The notes: a model not told the origin generated them from the letters alone. A stretch of DNA of 64,000 bases from Streptomyces humidus (GCF_014649655.1 NZ_BMTL01000025.1:62001-126000); one strand, 5' to 3'; numbered from the stretch's first letter, positions 17,276 through 26,157 are shown. Made by a program: numbers and translations.

Positions 17276-18160
17276 ATGGAACTGCGTCACCTCCAGCACT
17301 TCGTAGCGGTCGCCGAGGACCAGCACTTCACCCGGGCCGCCGAACGCCTCATGGTCTCCCAGTCGGGGTTGTCGGCGTCGATCCGGTCGCTGGAGCGGGA
17401 GCTGCGGGCTCCCCTGTTCGTGCGGACCACCCGCAGGGTGACGCTGACGGAGGCGGGCCGGGCGCTGCTGGCGGAGGCGGAGCGTGTCCTGGCACAGGTG
17501 CGGGCGGCCCATGAGGCGGTGGCCGCCGTGCAGGGCGTGGTCCGCGGCACCCTGTCGGTGGGGACCGAGCAGTGCATCGCCGGGGTGCACGTGGCGGGGC
17601 TGCTCGCGGCGTTCCGGCGGCGCCACCCCGACGTGGAGATCCGGCTGCGCCAGACCGGCTCGGGCGCGCTCGGCGAGGAGGTGACGGCCGGCCGGCTCGA
17701 CCTGGCCTTCGCCTACCGCACCCAGTCGGACACCGATCAGCTGCGCTGCGTGCCGCTGGCAGCCGAGCCGATGTACGTGCTGTGCCATCCCGACCACCGC
17801 CTCGCCGGGGCGCCGGCGGCGGTGACGCCTCAGGACCTGGCCGGCGAGGTGTTCGTCGACTTCCACCCCGACTGGGGCCCCAGGCGTGCCACGGACGCCG
17901 CGTTCGCCGGGGCGGGGGTGCGGCGCACGGTCGCGCTGGAGGTCAACGACGTGCACGATCTCCTGGACCTGGTGGACGAGAACCTGGGGGTGGCGGTCGT
18001 GCCGCGTCACTTCCGGCACAAGCGCGAGGCCCTCACCGCCCTGGCCCTCGAGGGCACGGGCGAGGCGGCCTACGAGACGGTCGCCCTGCTGCCGCCCGCC
18101 AGGGCGACCAGCCCCGCGGCACGGTCGCTGATGGGGCTGCTGGAGACGGGGGGCGGATGA
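17276..18160 (+). CDS. LysR family transcriptional regulator
   Basis: The 294-residue protein begins with the standard LysR winged helix-turn-helix (MELRHLQHFVAVAEDQHFTR, then AAERLMVSQSGLSASIRSLE) and has a periplasmic-binding-like effector domain from about residue 90. It is divergent from the YghZ-like reductase, the classical arrangement in which LysR controls its neighbour and itself. The effector is unknown. Confidence 0.92.
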   Translation: MELRHLQHFVAVAEDQHFTRAAERLMVSQSGLSASIRSLERELRAPLFVRTTRRVTLTEAGRALLAEAERVLAQVRAAHEAVAAVQGVVRGTLSVGTEQCIAGVHVAGLLAAFRRRHPDVEIRLRQTGSGALGEEVTAGRLDLAFAYRTQSDTDQLRCVPLAAEPMYVLCHPDHRLAGAPAAVTPQDLAGEVFVDFHPDWGPRRATDAAFAGAGVRRTVALEVNDVHDLLDLVDENLGVAVVPRHFRHKREALTALALEGTGEAAYETVALLPPARATSPAARSLMGLLETGGG

Positions 18161-18185
18161 GCGTGCGCTGAGCCATGGTGGACGT

Positions 18186-18701
18186 ATGCATGCCAAGGAC
18201 ATCCTCATCGACGGGTTCGGCCGTGTCCGGGAAGAGGTCCACGCGGCCGTCGAGGGCCTGGGCCCCGACGGCCTCGGGACCCGGCCCGCCGCCGAGGCCA
18301 ACTCGATCGCCTGGCTGGTGTGGCATCTCACCCGCGTCCAGGACGACCACGTCGCGGACGCCTTCGGGCTCGACCAGGTGTGGCCGGCCCAGGAGTGGGA
18401 GGAGCGGTTCGGCCTGGACCTCCCGCCCGGGGACACGGGCTACGGCCACGGCGCCGCGCAGGTGGCGAAGGTGCGGGTCCGGGAGGCCGGTCTGCTGACC
18501 GGGTACCACGACGCCGTGCACGCGCAGACCCTGACGGCGCTGCGTGCGCTCACCGCGGCGGATCTGGAGCGCGTCGTCGACGAGCGCTGGGATCCGCCGG
18601 TCACGCTGGGCGTGCGCCTGGTGAGCGTGCTGTCCGACGACCTCCAGCACATCGGACAGGCCGCCTACGTCCGCGGGCTGCTTCAGAGCGCGGCCGCGTA
18701 G
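18186..18701 (+). CDS. DinB/mycothiol-transferase-like protein (DUF664)
   Basis: The 171-residue protein has a four-helix DinB fold with metal-ligand histidines in SIAWLVWHLTRVQDDHV and near the end in SDDLQHIGQAAYVRG. The pattern is that of actinobacterial mycothiol-dependent S-transferases (DUF664/DinB_2). It starts 25 bases after the LysR gene and may be cotranscribed. The last 19 bases overlap the convergent adenosine deaminase gene. Confidence 0.87.
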   Translation: MHAKDILIDGFGRVREEVHAAVEGLGPDGLGTRPAAEANSIAWLVWHLTRVQDDHVADAFGLDQVWPAQEWEERFGLDLPPGDTGYGHGAAQVAKVRVREAGLLTGYHDAVHAQTLTALRALTAADLERVVDERWDPPVTLGVRLVSVLSDDLQHIGQAAYVRGLLQSAAA

Positions 18702-19747
18702 CCCGGCAGGACGACGTCCTCGATGAGAGCCCTGCGCTCGTCGAACGGGACGAACGCGCTCTTGAGGGCGTTCACCGTGACCGTGCGCAGGTCCTCGACG
18801 CCCCAGCCCGCCTCCTCGACCAGCAACGCCATCTCGCGCGTCATCGTGGTGCCGGAGACCAGCCGGTTGTCGGTGTTGAGGGTGACCCGGAAGCCGAGGT
18901 CCTTCAGCGCGGTGATCGGGTGCTCGGCGACGGAGGCGGCCGCCCCGGTCTGCAGGTTGGAGGTCGGGCACATCTCCAGGGCGACCCGGCGGTCGCGCAC
19001 CCATCCGGCGAGCCGGCCGAGCTTGCCGTCGACGATGTCGTCGGTGATGCGCACGCCGTGCCCGATGCGCTGGGCGCCGCACACCTGGAGGGCCTGGTGG
19101 ATGCTGGGCAGGCCGTGGGCCTCGCCGGCGTGGATGGTGAAGGGGACGTTCTCGCGGCGCAGGTGCTCGAAGGCGTCGAGGTGGTCGGCGGGCGGGAAGC
19201 CGTCCTCGGCGCCGGCGATGTCGAAGCCGACGACGCCCGCGTCCCGGAACGCGACGGCGAGGTCGGCCGTCTCGCGTGTGCGGTCGAACATGCGCATGCC
19301 GCAGAGCAGGGTGCCGACCCGGACGGGGGTACCGGCGGCGGCGGCCTTCGCCATGCCGGCGGCCAGACCCTGCTGGACCGCCTCGACGACCTCGGGGAGC
19401 GTCAGCCCGCCGTTCAGCATCAGCTCGGGGGCGTAGCGGACCTCGCCGTAGACGACGCCGTCGGCGGCCAGGTCGAGCACGTACTCCTCGGCGGTGCGCA
19501 GCAGGCCCTCACGGGTCTGCATGACGGCGAGGGTGTGCTCGAAGGTGGCTATGTAGCGCACCAGGTCGCCCGAGTCGGCGGCCTCGACGTACCAGGCGGC
19601 GAGCTCGTCGGGGTCGGTGGTGGGCAGGGTGTGGCCGACCGCCTCGGCCAGCTCGACGACGGTGGCGGGGCGCAGGCCGCCGTCGAGGTGGTCGTGCAGG
19701 ACGGCCTTGGGAAGGCGGCGGAGGGTGTCGGTGTCGATGCGGGGCAT
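18683..19747 (-). CDS. add: Adenosine deaminase
   Basis: The 354-residue enzyme hydrolyses adenosine to inosine in purine salvage. Zinc ligands are H18 and H20 in VLHDHLDGG, the histidine of FTIHAGEAHG (with the catalytic glutamate) and the aspartate of TLNTDNR. The conserved GHGVRI is also present. The start ATG 19747 has modest upstream purines. A VOC gene lies 37 bases upstream on the same strand and probably shares its promoter. Length and motifs are typical; Streptomyces genomes usually carry several add paralogues. Confidence 0.95.
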   Translation of the reverse strand: MPRIDTDTLRRLPKAVLHDHLDGGLRPATVVELAEAVGHTLPTTDPDELAAWYVEAADSGDLVRYIATFEHTLAVMQTREGLLRTAEEYVLDLAADGVVYGEVRYAPELMLNGGLTLPEVVEAVQQGLAAGMAKAAAAGTPVRVGTLLCGMRMFDRTRETADLAVAFRDAGVVGFDIAGAEDGFPPADHLDAFEHLRRENVPFTIHAGEAHGLPSIHQALQVCGAQRIGHGVRITDDIVDGKLGRLAGWVRDRRVALEMCPTSNLQTGAAASVAEHPITALKDLGFRVTLNTDNRLVSGTTMTREMALLVEEAGWGVEDLRTVTVNALKSAFVPFDERRALIEDVVLPGYAAAL

Positions 19748-19784
19748 GTGCGTGTTCCTCGGCGAGTGGTTCGGCGGGCGGTGC

Positions 19785-20180
19785 TCAGGCGGTGGCCGGC
19801 TGGAGCAGGTCCCAGCGGTTCCCGTACAGGTCCTGGAAGACGGCGACGGAGCCGTACGGCTCGTGACGGGGCTCCTCCAGGAAGGTCACCCCGGCGGCGA
19901 GCATGCGGGCGTGGTCGCCGGCGAAGTCCTCGGTGTGCAGGAAGAAGCCCACGCGGCCGCCGGTCTGGTCACCGATCCGGGCGCGCTGGGCGTCGCCCGC
20001 GGCACGGGCCAGGAGCAGGCCGACGCCGTCCTGGCGCTCCCCGGGCCGCACGACGACCCAGCGGGCGCCGTCGGGGCGGGGCGCGTCCTCGACGAGCCGG
20101 AAGCCGAGCGCCCCGGTGTAGAAGCGGATCGCCTCGTCGTAGTCGTCGACGACGAGGGTGACCAGGGCGATGCGACTCAT
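19785..20180 (-). CDS. VOC family protein (glyoxalase-fold)
   Basis: The ATG at 20180 (AAAGG upstream) gives 131 residues, one VOC module: IALVTLVVDDYDEAIRFYTGALGF at the start, VGFFLHTEDFAGDHARM in the middle and AVFQDLYGNRWDLLQP at the end. The substrate is unknown. It is the first gene of a two-gene unit with adenosine deaminase. Its promoter region carries the A+T-rich palindrome at 20245-20262. Confidence 0.9.
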   Translation of the reverse strand: MSRIALVTLVVDDYDEAIRFYTGALGFRLVEDAPRPDGARWVVVRPGERQDGVGLLLARAAGDAQRARIGDQTGGRVGFFLHTEDFAGDHARMLAAGVTFLEEPRHEPYGSVAVFQDLYGNRWDLLQPATA

Positions 20181-20244
20181 CGGGACCTTTCGCAGGCGGG
20201 CGCGGAGCGATCCGGAGAACTTTCCGGAAGGGGATCGACGGGTG

Positions 20245-20262
20245 AGGTTATACGTAAAACCT
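20245..20262. promoter_or_regulatory. A+T-rich palindrome upstream of the VOC-add unit
   Basis: AGGTTATACGTAAAACCT is an 18-base palindrome with one pair of mismatches, centred on TACGTA, 65 bases before the VOC start. It stands out in a GC-rich context and could be an operator for a MerR- or TetR-type regulator and also contribute a TATAAC-like -10. No regulator gene is adjacent. Confidence 0.5.
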
Positions 20263-20307
20263 ACCTCGCGCCAGTCTCCTCCGGAGCGGCCCACGACCGC
20301 GGCGCCC

Positions 20308-20359
20308 GCGCACGGCGGACGACGGCCTCCTCGCCCGGAGGCCGTCGTCCGCCGTGCGC
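20308..20359. terminator. Very strong hairpin terminator after aldehyde dehydrogenase
   Basis: A perfect 23-bp inverted repeat (20308-20330 and 20337-20359) with a 6-base loop begins 6 bases beyond the stop of the aldehyde dehydrogenase. It insulates the VOC-add unit from upstream transcription. There is no T-run. Confidence 0.88.
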
Positions 20360-20364
20360 ACCGT

Positions 20365-21690
20365 TCAGTTCAGCGGCTTCGCCAGGACCGCCTTGCGGTG
20401 GCTGAACGTCTCGATGGAGTAGCGGCCGTGGTAGCTGCCCATGCCGCTCTCCCCCACCCCGCCGAACGGCAGGTCGGAGACGGTGAGATGGGCGAGAGGC
20501 AGGCCGTACCCGAGACCGCCGGAGGAGGTCTCGGCGGCGATGCGCTCCCGGGTCGCCCCGGAGTCGCTGAAGACGTACAGGGCCAGCGGCTTGTCGCGGT
20601 CGTTGATGAAGCCGATCGCCTCGTCGAGGCCGTCGACGGTGACGATCGGCAGGATCGGGCCGAAGATCTCCTCCTGCATGACGGGCGACTTCGGGTCGAC
20701 GTCGGCGAGGACGGTCGGCGCGATGTACTTGTCCGCGCGGTCGCTGCCGCCGCCGACCACGAGGTGGCCGGAGCCGAGCAGGCCGCTGAGCCGGTCGAAG
20801 TGGCGCTCGTTGACGATGCGGCCGTATTCCGCGGAGGCCTGCGGGTCGGCGCCGTACAGCGTCTCGACCGCGCTCTTCAGGAGGGGTTCGAGGGCGGCGG
20901 CCGTCCGCGGGTCGGTCAGGACGTAGTCGGGGGCGACGCAGGTCTGGCCGGCGTTGAGGAACTTGCCCCGTGCCAACCGGCCGGCGACCACGGTGAGATC
21001 GGCGTCGCGGTCGACGAACGCCGGGGACTTGCCGCCGAGTTCGAGCGTGACCGGAGTGAGGTGTTCGGCGGCGGCGCGCAGGACCACCCGGCCGACGGCG
21101 CCGTTGCCGGTGTAGAAGATGTGATCGAAGCGTTCGGCGAGCAGGGCCGTGGTCTGCGGGATCCCGCCCTCGACGACGGCCACCGCCTCGGTGTCGAGGT
21201 GGGCGGGCAGCAGCCGGGCCAGGGCGGCGGAGGTGGCGGGCGCCAGCTCGCTGGGCTTCACGACCACCGCGTTTCCGGCGGCGAGGGCGCCGACCAGCGG
21301 GGCTAGCAGGAGCTGGGCGGGGTAGTTCCAGGGTGCGATGACGAGGACGACGCCGAGCGGGTCGTACTGCGTCCAGGCGCTCGCGTCCGCGCCCAGGTGG
21401 GCCGGGACCGGGGCGGACTCGGGGCGCAGCCACTCGTCCAGGTGGCCGAGGGTGTGGTCGATCTCGCGGACGGTGAAGTCGATCTCGGTGCGGTAGGCCT
21501 CGGTGGAGCTCTTGCCCAGGTCCGCGTGGAGGGCGGCGGCCAGCTCCGCGCCCTGCTCGGTGAGCAGCGCGCGCAGCCGGCGCAGCTGGTCGGTGCGCCA
21601 GGCGACGGGCTTGGTGCGGCCGGCGCGGAAGGCGGCGCGCAGCCGGGCGACGACGTCGGCGGGCTGCTCGGGGGTCGCTGCGGTGGTCAC
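20365..21690 (-). CDS. Aldehyde dehydrogenase (NAD(P)+), class 3-like
   Basis: GTG at 21690 gives 441 residues, typical of shorter ALDH3-type enzymes without an N-terminal extension. The cofactor and catalytic sites are APWNYPAQL (about 119-127), GNAVVVKPSE (139-148), the general base E217 in LELGGKSP and the nucleophile C251 in NAGQTCVAPD. The C-terminus has the conserved PFGGVGESGMGSYHG. It oxidises an aldehyde to an acid; the substrate is unknown. Transcription ends at the adjacent 23-bp hairpin. The sigma factor gene lies 80 bases upstream. Confidence 0.94.
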   Translation of the reverse strand: MTTAATPEQPADVVARLRAAFRAGRTKPVAWRTDQLRRLRALLTEQGAELAAALHADLGKSSTEAYRTEIDFTVREIDHTLGHLDEWLRPESAPVPAHLGADASAWTQYDPLGVVLVIAPWNYPAQLLLAPLVGALAAGNAVVVKPSELAPATSAALARLLPAHLDTEAVAVVEGGIPQTTALLAERFDHIFYTGNGAVGRVVLRAAAEHLTPVTLELGGKSPAFVDRDADLTVVAGRLARGKFLNAGQTCVAPDYVLTDPRTAAALEPLLKSAVETLYGADPQASAEYGRIVNERHFDRLSGLLGSGHLVVGGGSDRADKYIAPTVLADVDPKSPVMQEEIFGPILPIVTVDGLDEAIGFINDRDKPLALYVFSDSGATRERIAAETSSGGLGYGLPLAHLTVSDLPFGGVGESGMGSYHGRYSIETFSHRKAVLAKPLN

Positions 21691-21770
21691 GGTGCCTCGC
21701 TGGGGGTGCGCGGGCCTTGCGGCCCTGGTGGTTCGGGGCGAGCGGTCAGCTCGGTGTATATGCCAACCTT

Positions 21771-22988
21771 TCATGCGCCGTGATTCATTCCCGGCCCGGC
21801 GAGGAGTCCGCGCCTGCGTCGGTCGAGGAGCGCGCGTTGCGCCGGGTTCCCGCACAGCGCGAGGGCCGACTCGTAGGCGCCCGCCGCCTCGGCGGTCCGG
21901 CCGAGCCGGCGCAGCAGGTCGGCGCGGACGGCGTGCCAGACGTGGTAGCCGTCGAGGTCCAGCCCGTCGACCAGCTCCAGGGCCCGGCCCGGGCCATCGG
22001 TCTCGGCCACGGCGACCGCCCTGTTCAGCGCCACGACCGGACTCGGCGCGAGCGCCATGAGCTGGTCGTACAGGGCGAGGACCTGCCGCCAGTCGGTGGC
22101 GGCGGCGGTCGGCGCGTCGCTGTGGACGGCCTGCACGGCGGCCTGGATCTGGTAGGGACCGGGGCGGCCTCGGCGCAGGCAGCGGCGGACGAGCGCCTGC
22201 CCCTCGGCGATCAGGTCCCGGTCCCAGCGGCCGCGGTCCTGGTCGGGCAGCGGCACCAGCGTGCCGTCGGTGTCCTCGCGTGCCGCGCGCCGGGACTCGA
22301 CGAGCAGCATCAGCGCCAGCAGTCCGGTGACCTCGGGTTCGTCCGGCATCAGCTCGGTCAGGAGCCGGCCCAGGCGCACGGCCTCCGCGCAGAGGCCGGG
22401 ATCGCCCTCGTACCCCTGGTTGAAGATCAGGTAGACGACGGCGAGCACTCCCCCCAGCCGGTCGGGCAGGTCGGCGTCGCGGGGCACCCGATAGGGGATG
22501 CGGGCGTCGCGGATCTTCGCCTTGGCGCGGACCAGGCGCTGGGCCATGGTCGGTTCGGGGACGAGGAAGGCGCGGGCGATCTGTGCGGTGCTGAGGCCGC
22601 CGAGGAGGCGCAGGGTGAGGGCGACCTGCGCCTGTGGGGCCAGCGCGGGGTGACAGCAGGTGAAGACCAGGCGGAGCCGGTCGTCGCGCACGGGGCCCTC
22701 CTCCACGGGCTGGTCGGCGGCGTGCAGCAGGGCGGCTTCGGCGTGGCGGGCGTCCCGGGCGGACTCCCGGCGCAGCCGGTCCACGGCCCGGTTGCGGGCG
22801 GTGGTGATGATCCACCCCGCGGGGCTGGGCGGCACACCGGTCTGCGGCCAGCGCCGCACGGCCGCGACGAAGGCGTCCTGGACCGCTTCCTCGGCGAGGT
22901 CGATGTCGCCGAGGAAGCGGACGAGGACGGCGACGGCCCGGCCGTACTCCTCGCGGAACACGGCCTCGACGTCGGTGGTGTCCGGCAT
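21771..22988 (-). CDS. ECF42-type RNA polymerase sigma factor with C-terminal DUF6596/TPR extension
   Basis: The 405-residue protein has sigma region 2 (about 11-77, DIDLAEEAVQDAFVAAVRRWP) and region 4 (about 113-165, LSTAQIARAFLVPEPTMAQRLVRAKAKIRD). A roughly 220-residue helical extension follows (IFNQGYEGDPGLCAEAVRLGRLL and repeats ending in YHVWHAVRADLLRRLGRTAEAAGAY). This architecture is that of ECF group 42, which has no anti-sigma factor and is controlled through the C-terminal extension. The gene for its usual YciI (DGPF) partner lies 3 bases upstream. Target genes commonly include the YciI gene itself. Confidence 0.93.
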   Translation of the reverse strand: MPDTTDVEAVFREEYGRAVAVLVRFLGDIDLAEEAVQDAFVAAVRRWPQTGVPPSPAGWIITTARNRAVDRLRRESARDARHAEAALLHAADQPVEEGPVRDDRLRLVFTCCHPALAPQAQVALTLRLLGGLSTAQIARAFLVPEPTMAQRLVRAKAKIRDARIPYRVPRDADLPDRLGGVLAVVYLIFNQGYEGDPGLCAEAVRLGRLLTELMPDEPEVTGLLALMLLVESRRAAREDTDGTLVPLPDQDRGRWDRDLIAEGQALVRRCLRRGRPGPYQIQAAVQAVHSDAPTAAATDWRQVLALYDQLMALAPSPVVALNRAVAVAETDGPGRALELVDGLDLDGYHVWHAVRADLLRRLGRTAEAAGAYESALALCGNPAQRALLDRRRRGLLAGPGMNHGA

Positions 22989-22991
22989 CGT

Positions 22992-23342
22992 TCAGTGCGC
23001 GTCGGCGAACGGGCGCACCTCGATGGGCAGGGTGGTGGCGAGGGCCGCCTTGCGGCCCCACTCCAGGGCCTCGTCCAGGTCCGCGGCCTCGATCAGGCAC
23101 AGGCCGCCGAGGTACTCCTTGCCCTCGGCGTACGGCCCGTCGGTGACGAGGACGTCGCCGTCCTTGGGCCGCAGCATCGTGGCCGTCTCCGGTCCGTGCA
23201 GTCCGCCGGCGAAGACCCAGGCGCCGGCGGCGCGCAGCTCGTCGTTGTACGCCTGCACGCGGCGCACGATGTCGGCGAGCTCCTCGGCCGCGGGCGGCTC
23301 GCCGCCGGCGGGCTGGACCACGCTGAGCAGGTAGTGCGTCAT
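22992..23342 (-). CDS. YciI (DGPF-domain) protein, ECF42 partner
   Basis: The 116-residue protein carries the YCII/DGPF signature VLVTDGPYAEGKEYLGGLCLIEA (DGPF-type motif as DGPY). Such proteins are encoded next to ECF42 sigma factors and are among their targets. Its biochemical role is unresolved. The stop is 3 bases before the sigma ATG, so the genes form one transcript. A TGTCGA -35-like element lies upstream. Confidence 0.93.
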   Translation of the reverse strand: MTHYLLSVVQPAGGEPPAAEELADIVRRVQAYNDELRAAGAWVFAGGLHGPETATMLRPKDGDVLVTDGPYAEGKEYLGGLCLIEAADLDEALEWGRKAALATTLPIEVRPFADAH

Positions 23343-23385
23343 GACGTCCTCCGGGGGGGGTGTCGTGCGGTTGTCTCACCTCCTA

Positions 23386-23412
23386 CACGAACAGCACCGC
23401 CCCGGATCGACA
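23386..23412 (-). promoter_or_regulatory. Possible ECF42 autoregulated promoter
   Basis: On the minus strand TGTCGA (23412-23407) is followed after 17 bases by CGTG (23389-23386), 44 bases before the YciI start. From memory, the ECF42 consensus in S. venezuelae is TGTCGA with CGA/TC at -10. The -35 is exact and the -10 is one base off. Confidence 0.55.
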
Positions 23413-23440
23413 CCCCGCGCCGGAAAGCGAGAAACAATCT

Positions 23441-23465
23441 CGTCCACGTCCACGTCCACGTCCAC
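23441..23465. repeat. CGTCCA hexamer tandem repeat
   Basis: Four consecutive CGTCCA units plus one base lie upstream of the YciI-sigma unit, 30 bases beyond its candidate promoter. The 269-base gap (23343-23611) holds no gene. Confidence 0.8.
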
Positions 23466-23611
23466 GATCACGACCGCACCGCACCCACTCGTCACCCGTG
23501 CCCGCCGAACGGGCCGCGTGCTGCCGAGGGGGCCGGGCGTCGCCGGCGGGCGGGTCCGGGGCGACACGGACGCCGAGGGACCCTGCCGGGCGACGCCCGG
23601 CCTCGCAGAGC

Positions 23612-23779
23612 TCAGTCTTCGTCGCCGTGGGGGACCACGACGAGGAAGGCGTCCGACTTCAGGTCCATGACCACGGTCGCGGGCTCCCCCTCGGCTCGCC
23701 GCCGGGCCGCGTACTCCTCCGCCGGCCACGATCCCCGCGGGGATCCTGCGGGGAAACGCTCCAAGACCTTCGCGCTCAT
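23612..23779 (-). CDS. Small conserved protein, 55 residues
   Basis: The ATG at 23779 follows GGGAGGTG, which favours this start over a longer frame to 23878 that would overlap the MMPL gene. The product begins SAKVLERFPAGSPRGSWPAEEY and ends in a hydrophobic strand followed by VVPHGDED. I recognise no domain; size and ribosome site support a real small gene. It may be cotranscribed from the transporter gene upstream, whose stop is 73 bases away. Confidence 0.65.
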   Translation of the reverse strand: MSAKVLERFPAGSPRGSWPAEEYAARRRAEGEPATVVMDLKSDAFLVVVPHGDED

Positions 23780-23852
23780 AGCGGCAGACACCTCCCGATG
23801 CGAAACGGACAACTTCTCGGTACTCGTTTTCCCGGGATCGGCGCGAACATGT

Positions 23853-25967
23853 TCACCCCCGGGTCGACGGGGCGTCATCTGCCTCGCCCGGGTCGCGGCC
23901 GAGCCGTCCGGGCCACCACGCGCGGGGCCCGATGTCCCGCACCAGCGCGGGCACCAGCAGCGAGCGCACGACGAGCGTGTCGAGCAGGACGCCGAAGGCG
24001 ACGATGAAGGCGATCTGGGCGAGGAAGGCCAGCGGGATCACCCCGAGCGCGGCGAACGTGGCGGCGAGCACCACACCGGCCGAGGTGATGACGCCGCCGG
24101 TGGTGACCAGCCCGCGCAGGACCCCCTCGCGCACACCGTGCAGCAGCGACTCCTCGCGCACCCGGGACATGAGGAAGATGTTGTAGTCCACGCCGAGCGC
24201 CACCAGGAACACGAATCCGTACAGCGGGACGGACGGGTCGGTGCCGCTGAAGCCGAACACGTGGCGGAAGACGAGAGCGGAGACGCCCAGGGTGGCGAGG
24301 AAGTTCAGCGCCACCGTGGCCACGAGCAGAACAGGGGTCAGCAGGGAGCGCAGCAGGACCGTCAGGACGAGGAGGATGACGGCGAGGACGACGGGGACGA
24401 TGAGGGTGCGGTCGCGTTCCGCGGTGCGCAGGGTGTCGTAGCGCTGGGCCGTGTATCCGCCGACGAGGGCGTTCGCTCCGGGGACGGCGTGCAGGGAGGT
24501 GCGCAGGCGCGCCACGGTGCGCAGCGCCTCGTCGCCGTCCGCCGCGGAGGTCAGGGTGGCGTCGACGCGTACCCGCCCGTCGACCACCAGCGGCGCGCCG
24601 CCCGGACGTCCGGACGCGCCGACGCCGGCCGCCGAGGCGACGCCCTCGGTGTTCCGGGACGCGGCCAGGACCTCCTGGAGCCGGTCGGCGTCCGCGATGA
24701 TCACGGTGGGGTTGCCGGAGCCTCCCGGGAAGTGCCGGCCGAGGGTCTGCTGCGCGGCGACGGAGGGGGCGTCGTTCACGAAGGTCTCGTCGAGGGGCGT
24801 CCCCTTGGAGGCGAGCGTCGGGGCGAAGGCGGCCCCGGCCAGCAGGACGACGAGGGCGACCGCCCACACGCGGCGCGGGGCCCGGTCGACGAGGGCGGCG
24901 ACGCGCCGCCACACCCCGTGGCCCGCGCCGCCCGCGGGGGCTCGTGAGGGCCAGTAGGCGCCCCGGCCGAGGAGCAGCAGGACGGCGGGCAGGAAGGTCA
25001 GCGTGCTGAGCACGGCGCAGCCGATGCCGACGGCGCCGACCGGTCCGAGCGCGCGGTTGTTGGTGAGATCGCTGAGCAGCAGCGCGAGCAAGCCGAGGGC
25101 GACGGTGGCGGCGCTGGCCACGATCGCTCCCCAGAAGCCGCGCAGCGCGCCCCTGACGGCGGCGAACCGGTCGGCGCCCGCGGCGAGTTCCTCCCGGTGG
25201 CGGGCGGACAGCAGCAGCGCGTAGTCGGTGGCCGCGCCGATCACGAGGATGGAGAGGATGCCCTGGACCTGCCCGTCGACGCGCACCAGGCCGTGGTCGG
25301 CGAGCGCGTACACGATCGCGCAGGCGAGGCCGAGGGCGAGGACCGCGCTGAAGATGATCACCAGGGGGAGCAGCACGCTGCGGTACACGAGCAGCAGGAT
25401 GACCAGGACGGTGGCCAGCGCGACGGCGAGGAGCAGTCCGTCGATGCCCGCGAAGGCGTCGGCCAGGTCCGCCCGGGTCGCGGCCGGTCCGGCCAGCTGG
25501 ACCGTTGTGCCGGGGACGCGTTCCGCGGCGGCCCGGATCCGGTCGAGGGTGGGGGCGAGGTCGTCCCCGAGGTCGGGGCGCAGGGGCACCACGCCCTCGA
25601 TGGCCCTGCCGTCCTCGGACAGCAGCGCGGGCGACACCGCGCCGGACGCGCCCCGGTCGCGGGCGAGCAGCGCGAGGGCCTTGTCGGCGTCCGCCAGCCG
25701 GTCCTCCATCACGGGCGCGCCGGCTCCGGCCTCGCCGCCCGCGGTCCACACGACGATCGCCGGGAGCGTCTCCTTCTGCCGGAAGGCGCGTTGCGCGGCG
25801 ACGACCTCGGTCGACTCGGCGCTGCGTGGCAGGAAGGCGGCCTGGTCGTTGGTGGCGACCTCGCCCAGCCGCCCTGCGTAGGGGCCGAGGACGCCGCCGA
25901 CGCCGAGCCAGACGGCGACGAGGAGGACCGGGACGAGCCAGCGGGCGCGTCGGGGGGTGGCAGACAT
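23853..25967 (-). CDS. MMPL/RND-family exporter
   Basis: The start at ATG 25967 (GGAG upstream) gives 704 residues. There are two repeats, each with one membrane helix, a large extracytoplasmic loop and a bundle of helices, for about 12 helices in all. The RND proton-relay region is seen in VIGAATDYALLLSARHRE and again in ALGVDYNIFLMSRVREE. MMPL proteins export lipids, siderophores or drugs. A MarR regulator lies upstream on the same strand and a MarR-type palindrome precedes the gene, so drug-inducible export is likely. Confidence 0.93.
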   Translation of the reverse strand: MSATPRRARWLVPVLLVAVWLGVGGVLGPYAGRLGEVATNDQAAFLPRSAESTEVVAAQRAFRQKETLPAIVVWTAGGEAGAGAPVMEDRLADADKALALLARDRGASGAVSPALLSEDGRAIEGVVPLRPDLGDDLAPTLDRIRAAAERVPGTTVQLAGPAATRADLADAFAGIDGLLLAVALATVLVILLLVYRSVLLPLVIIFSAVLALGLACAIVYALADHGLVRVDGQVQGILSILVIGAATDYALLLSARHREELAAGADRFAAVRGALRGFWGAIVASAATVALGLLALLLSDLTNNRALGPVGAVGIGCAVLSTLTFLPAVLLLLGRGAYWPSRAPAGGAGHGVWRRVAALVDRAPRRVWAVALVVLLAGAAFAPTLASKGTPLDETFVNDAPSVAAQQTLGRHFPGGSGNPTVIIADADRLQEVLAASRNTEGVASAAGVGASGRPGGAPLVVDGRVRVDATLTSAADGDEALRTVARLRTSLHAVPGANALVGGYTAQRYDTLRTAERDRTLIVPVVLAVILLVLTVLLRSLLTPVLLVATVALNFLATLGVSALVFRHVFGFSGTDPSVPLYGFVFLVALGVDYNIFLMSRVREESLLHGVREGVLRGLVTTGGVITSAGVVLAATFAALGVIPLAFLAQIAFIVAFGVLLDTLVVRSLLVPALVRDIGPRAWWPGRLGRDPGEADDAPSTRG

Positions 25968-26030
25968 CGTTCTCCAGCTCCGGAGGAAGGGGCGGACAGC
26001 TCGACGGCAGTGATACTCGAGGATGAACAA

Positions 26031-26045
26031 TCTCAATCATTGAGA
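26031..26045. promoter_or_regulatory. MarR-type operator upstream of the MMPL exporter
   Basis: TCTCAAT-C-ATTGAGA is a perfect 7+7 palindrome, 64 bases before the exporter start. Its TTGAGA half on the minus strand can serve as a -35, with TATCAC-like sequence 15 bases further. This matches the size and symmetry of MarR operators. A TCGAGTGATC element lies beside it (26056-26065) and recurs inverted upstream of marR at 26738-26747. Confidence 0.7.
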
Positions 26046-26091
26046 CAGTCATCGGTCGAGTGATCATAGACGTCGCCTGTCCTTCTGTCCT

Positions 26092-26157
26092 CGACCGGCC
26101 TCCGGATGCACCTAGGCCGGCCTCCCGATGCACCTCGACCGGCCTCCGGACGCACCT
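26092..26157. repeat. 22-bp tandem repeat, three copies
   Basis: Three consecutive 22-base units of the type CGACCGGCCTCCGGATGCACCT (26092-26113, 26114-26135, 26136-26157) differ at a few positions. They lie between the end of the MarR gene and the exporter operator. No function is evident. Confidence 0.85.
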
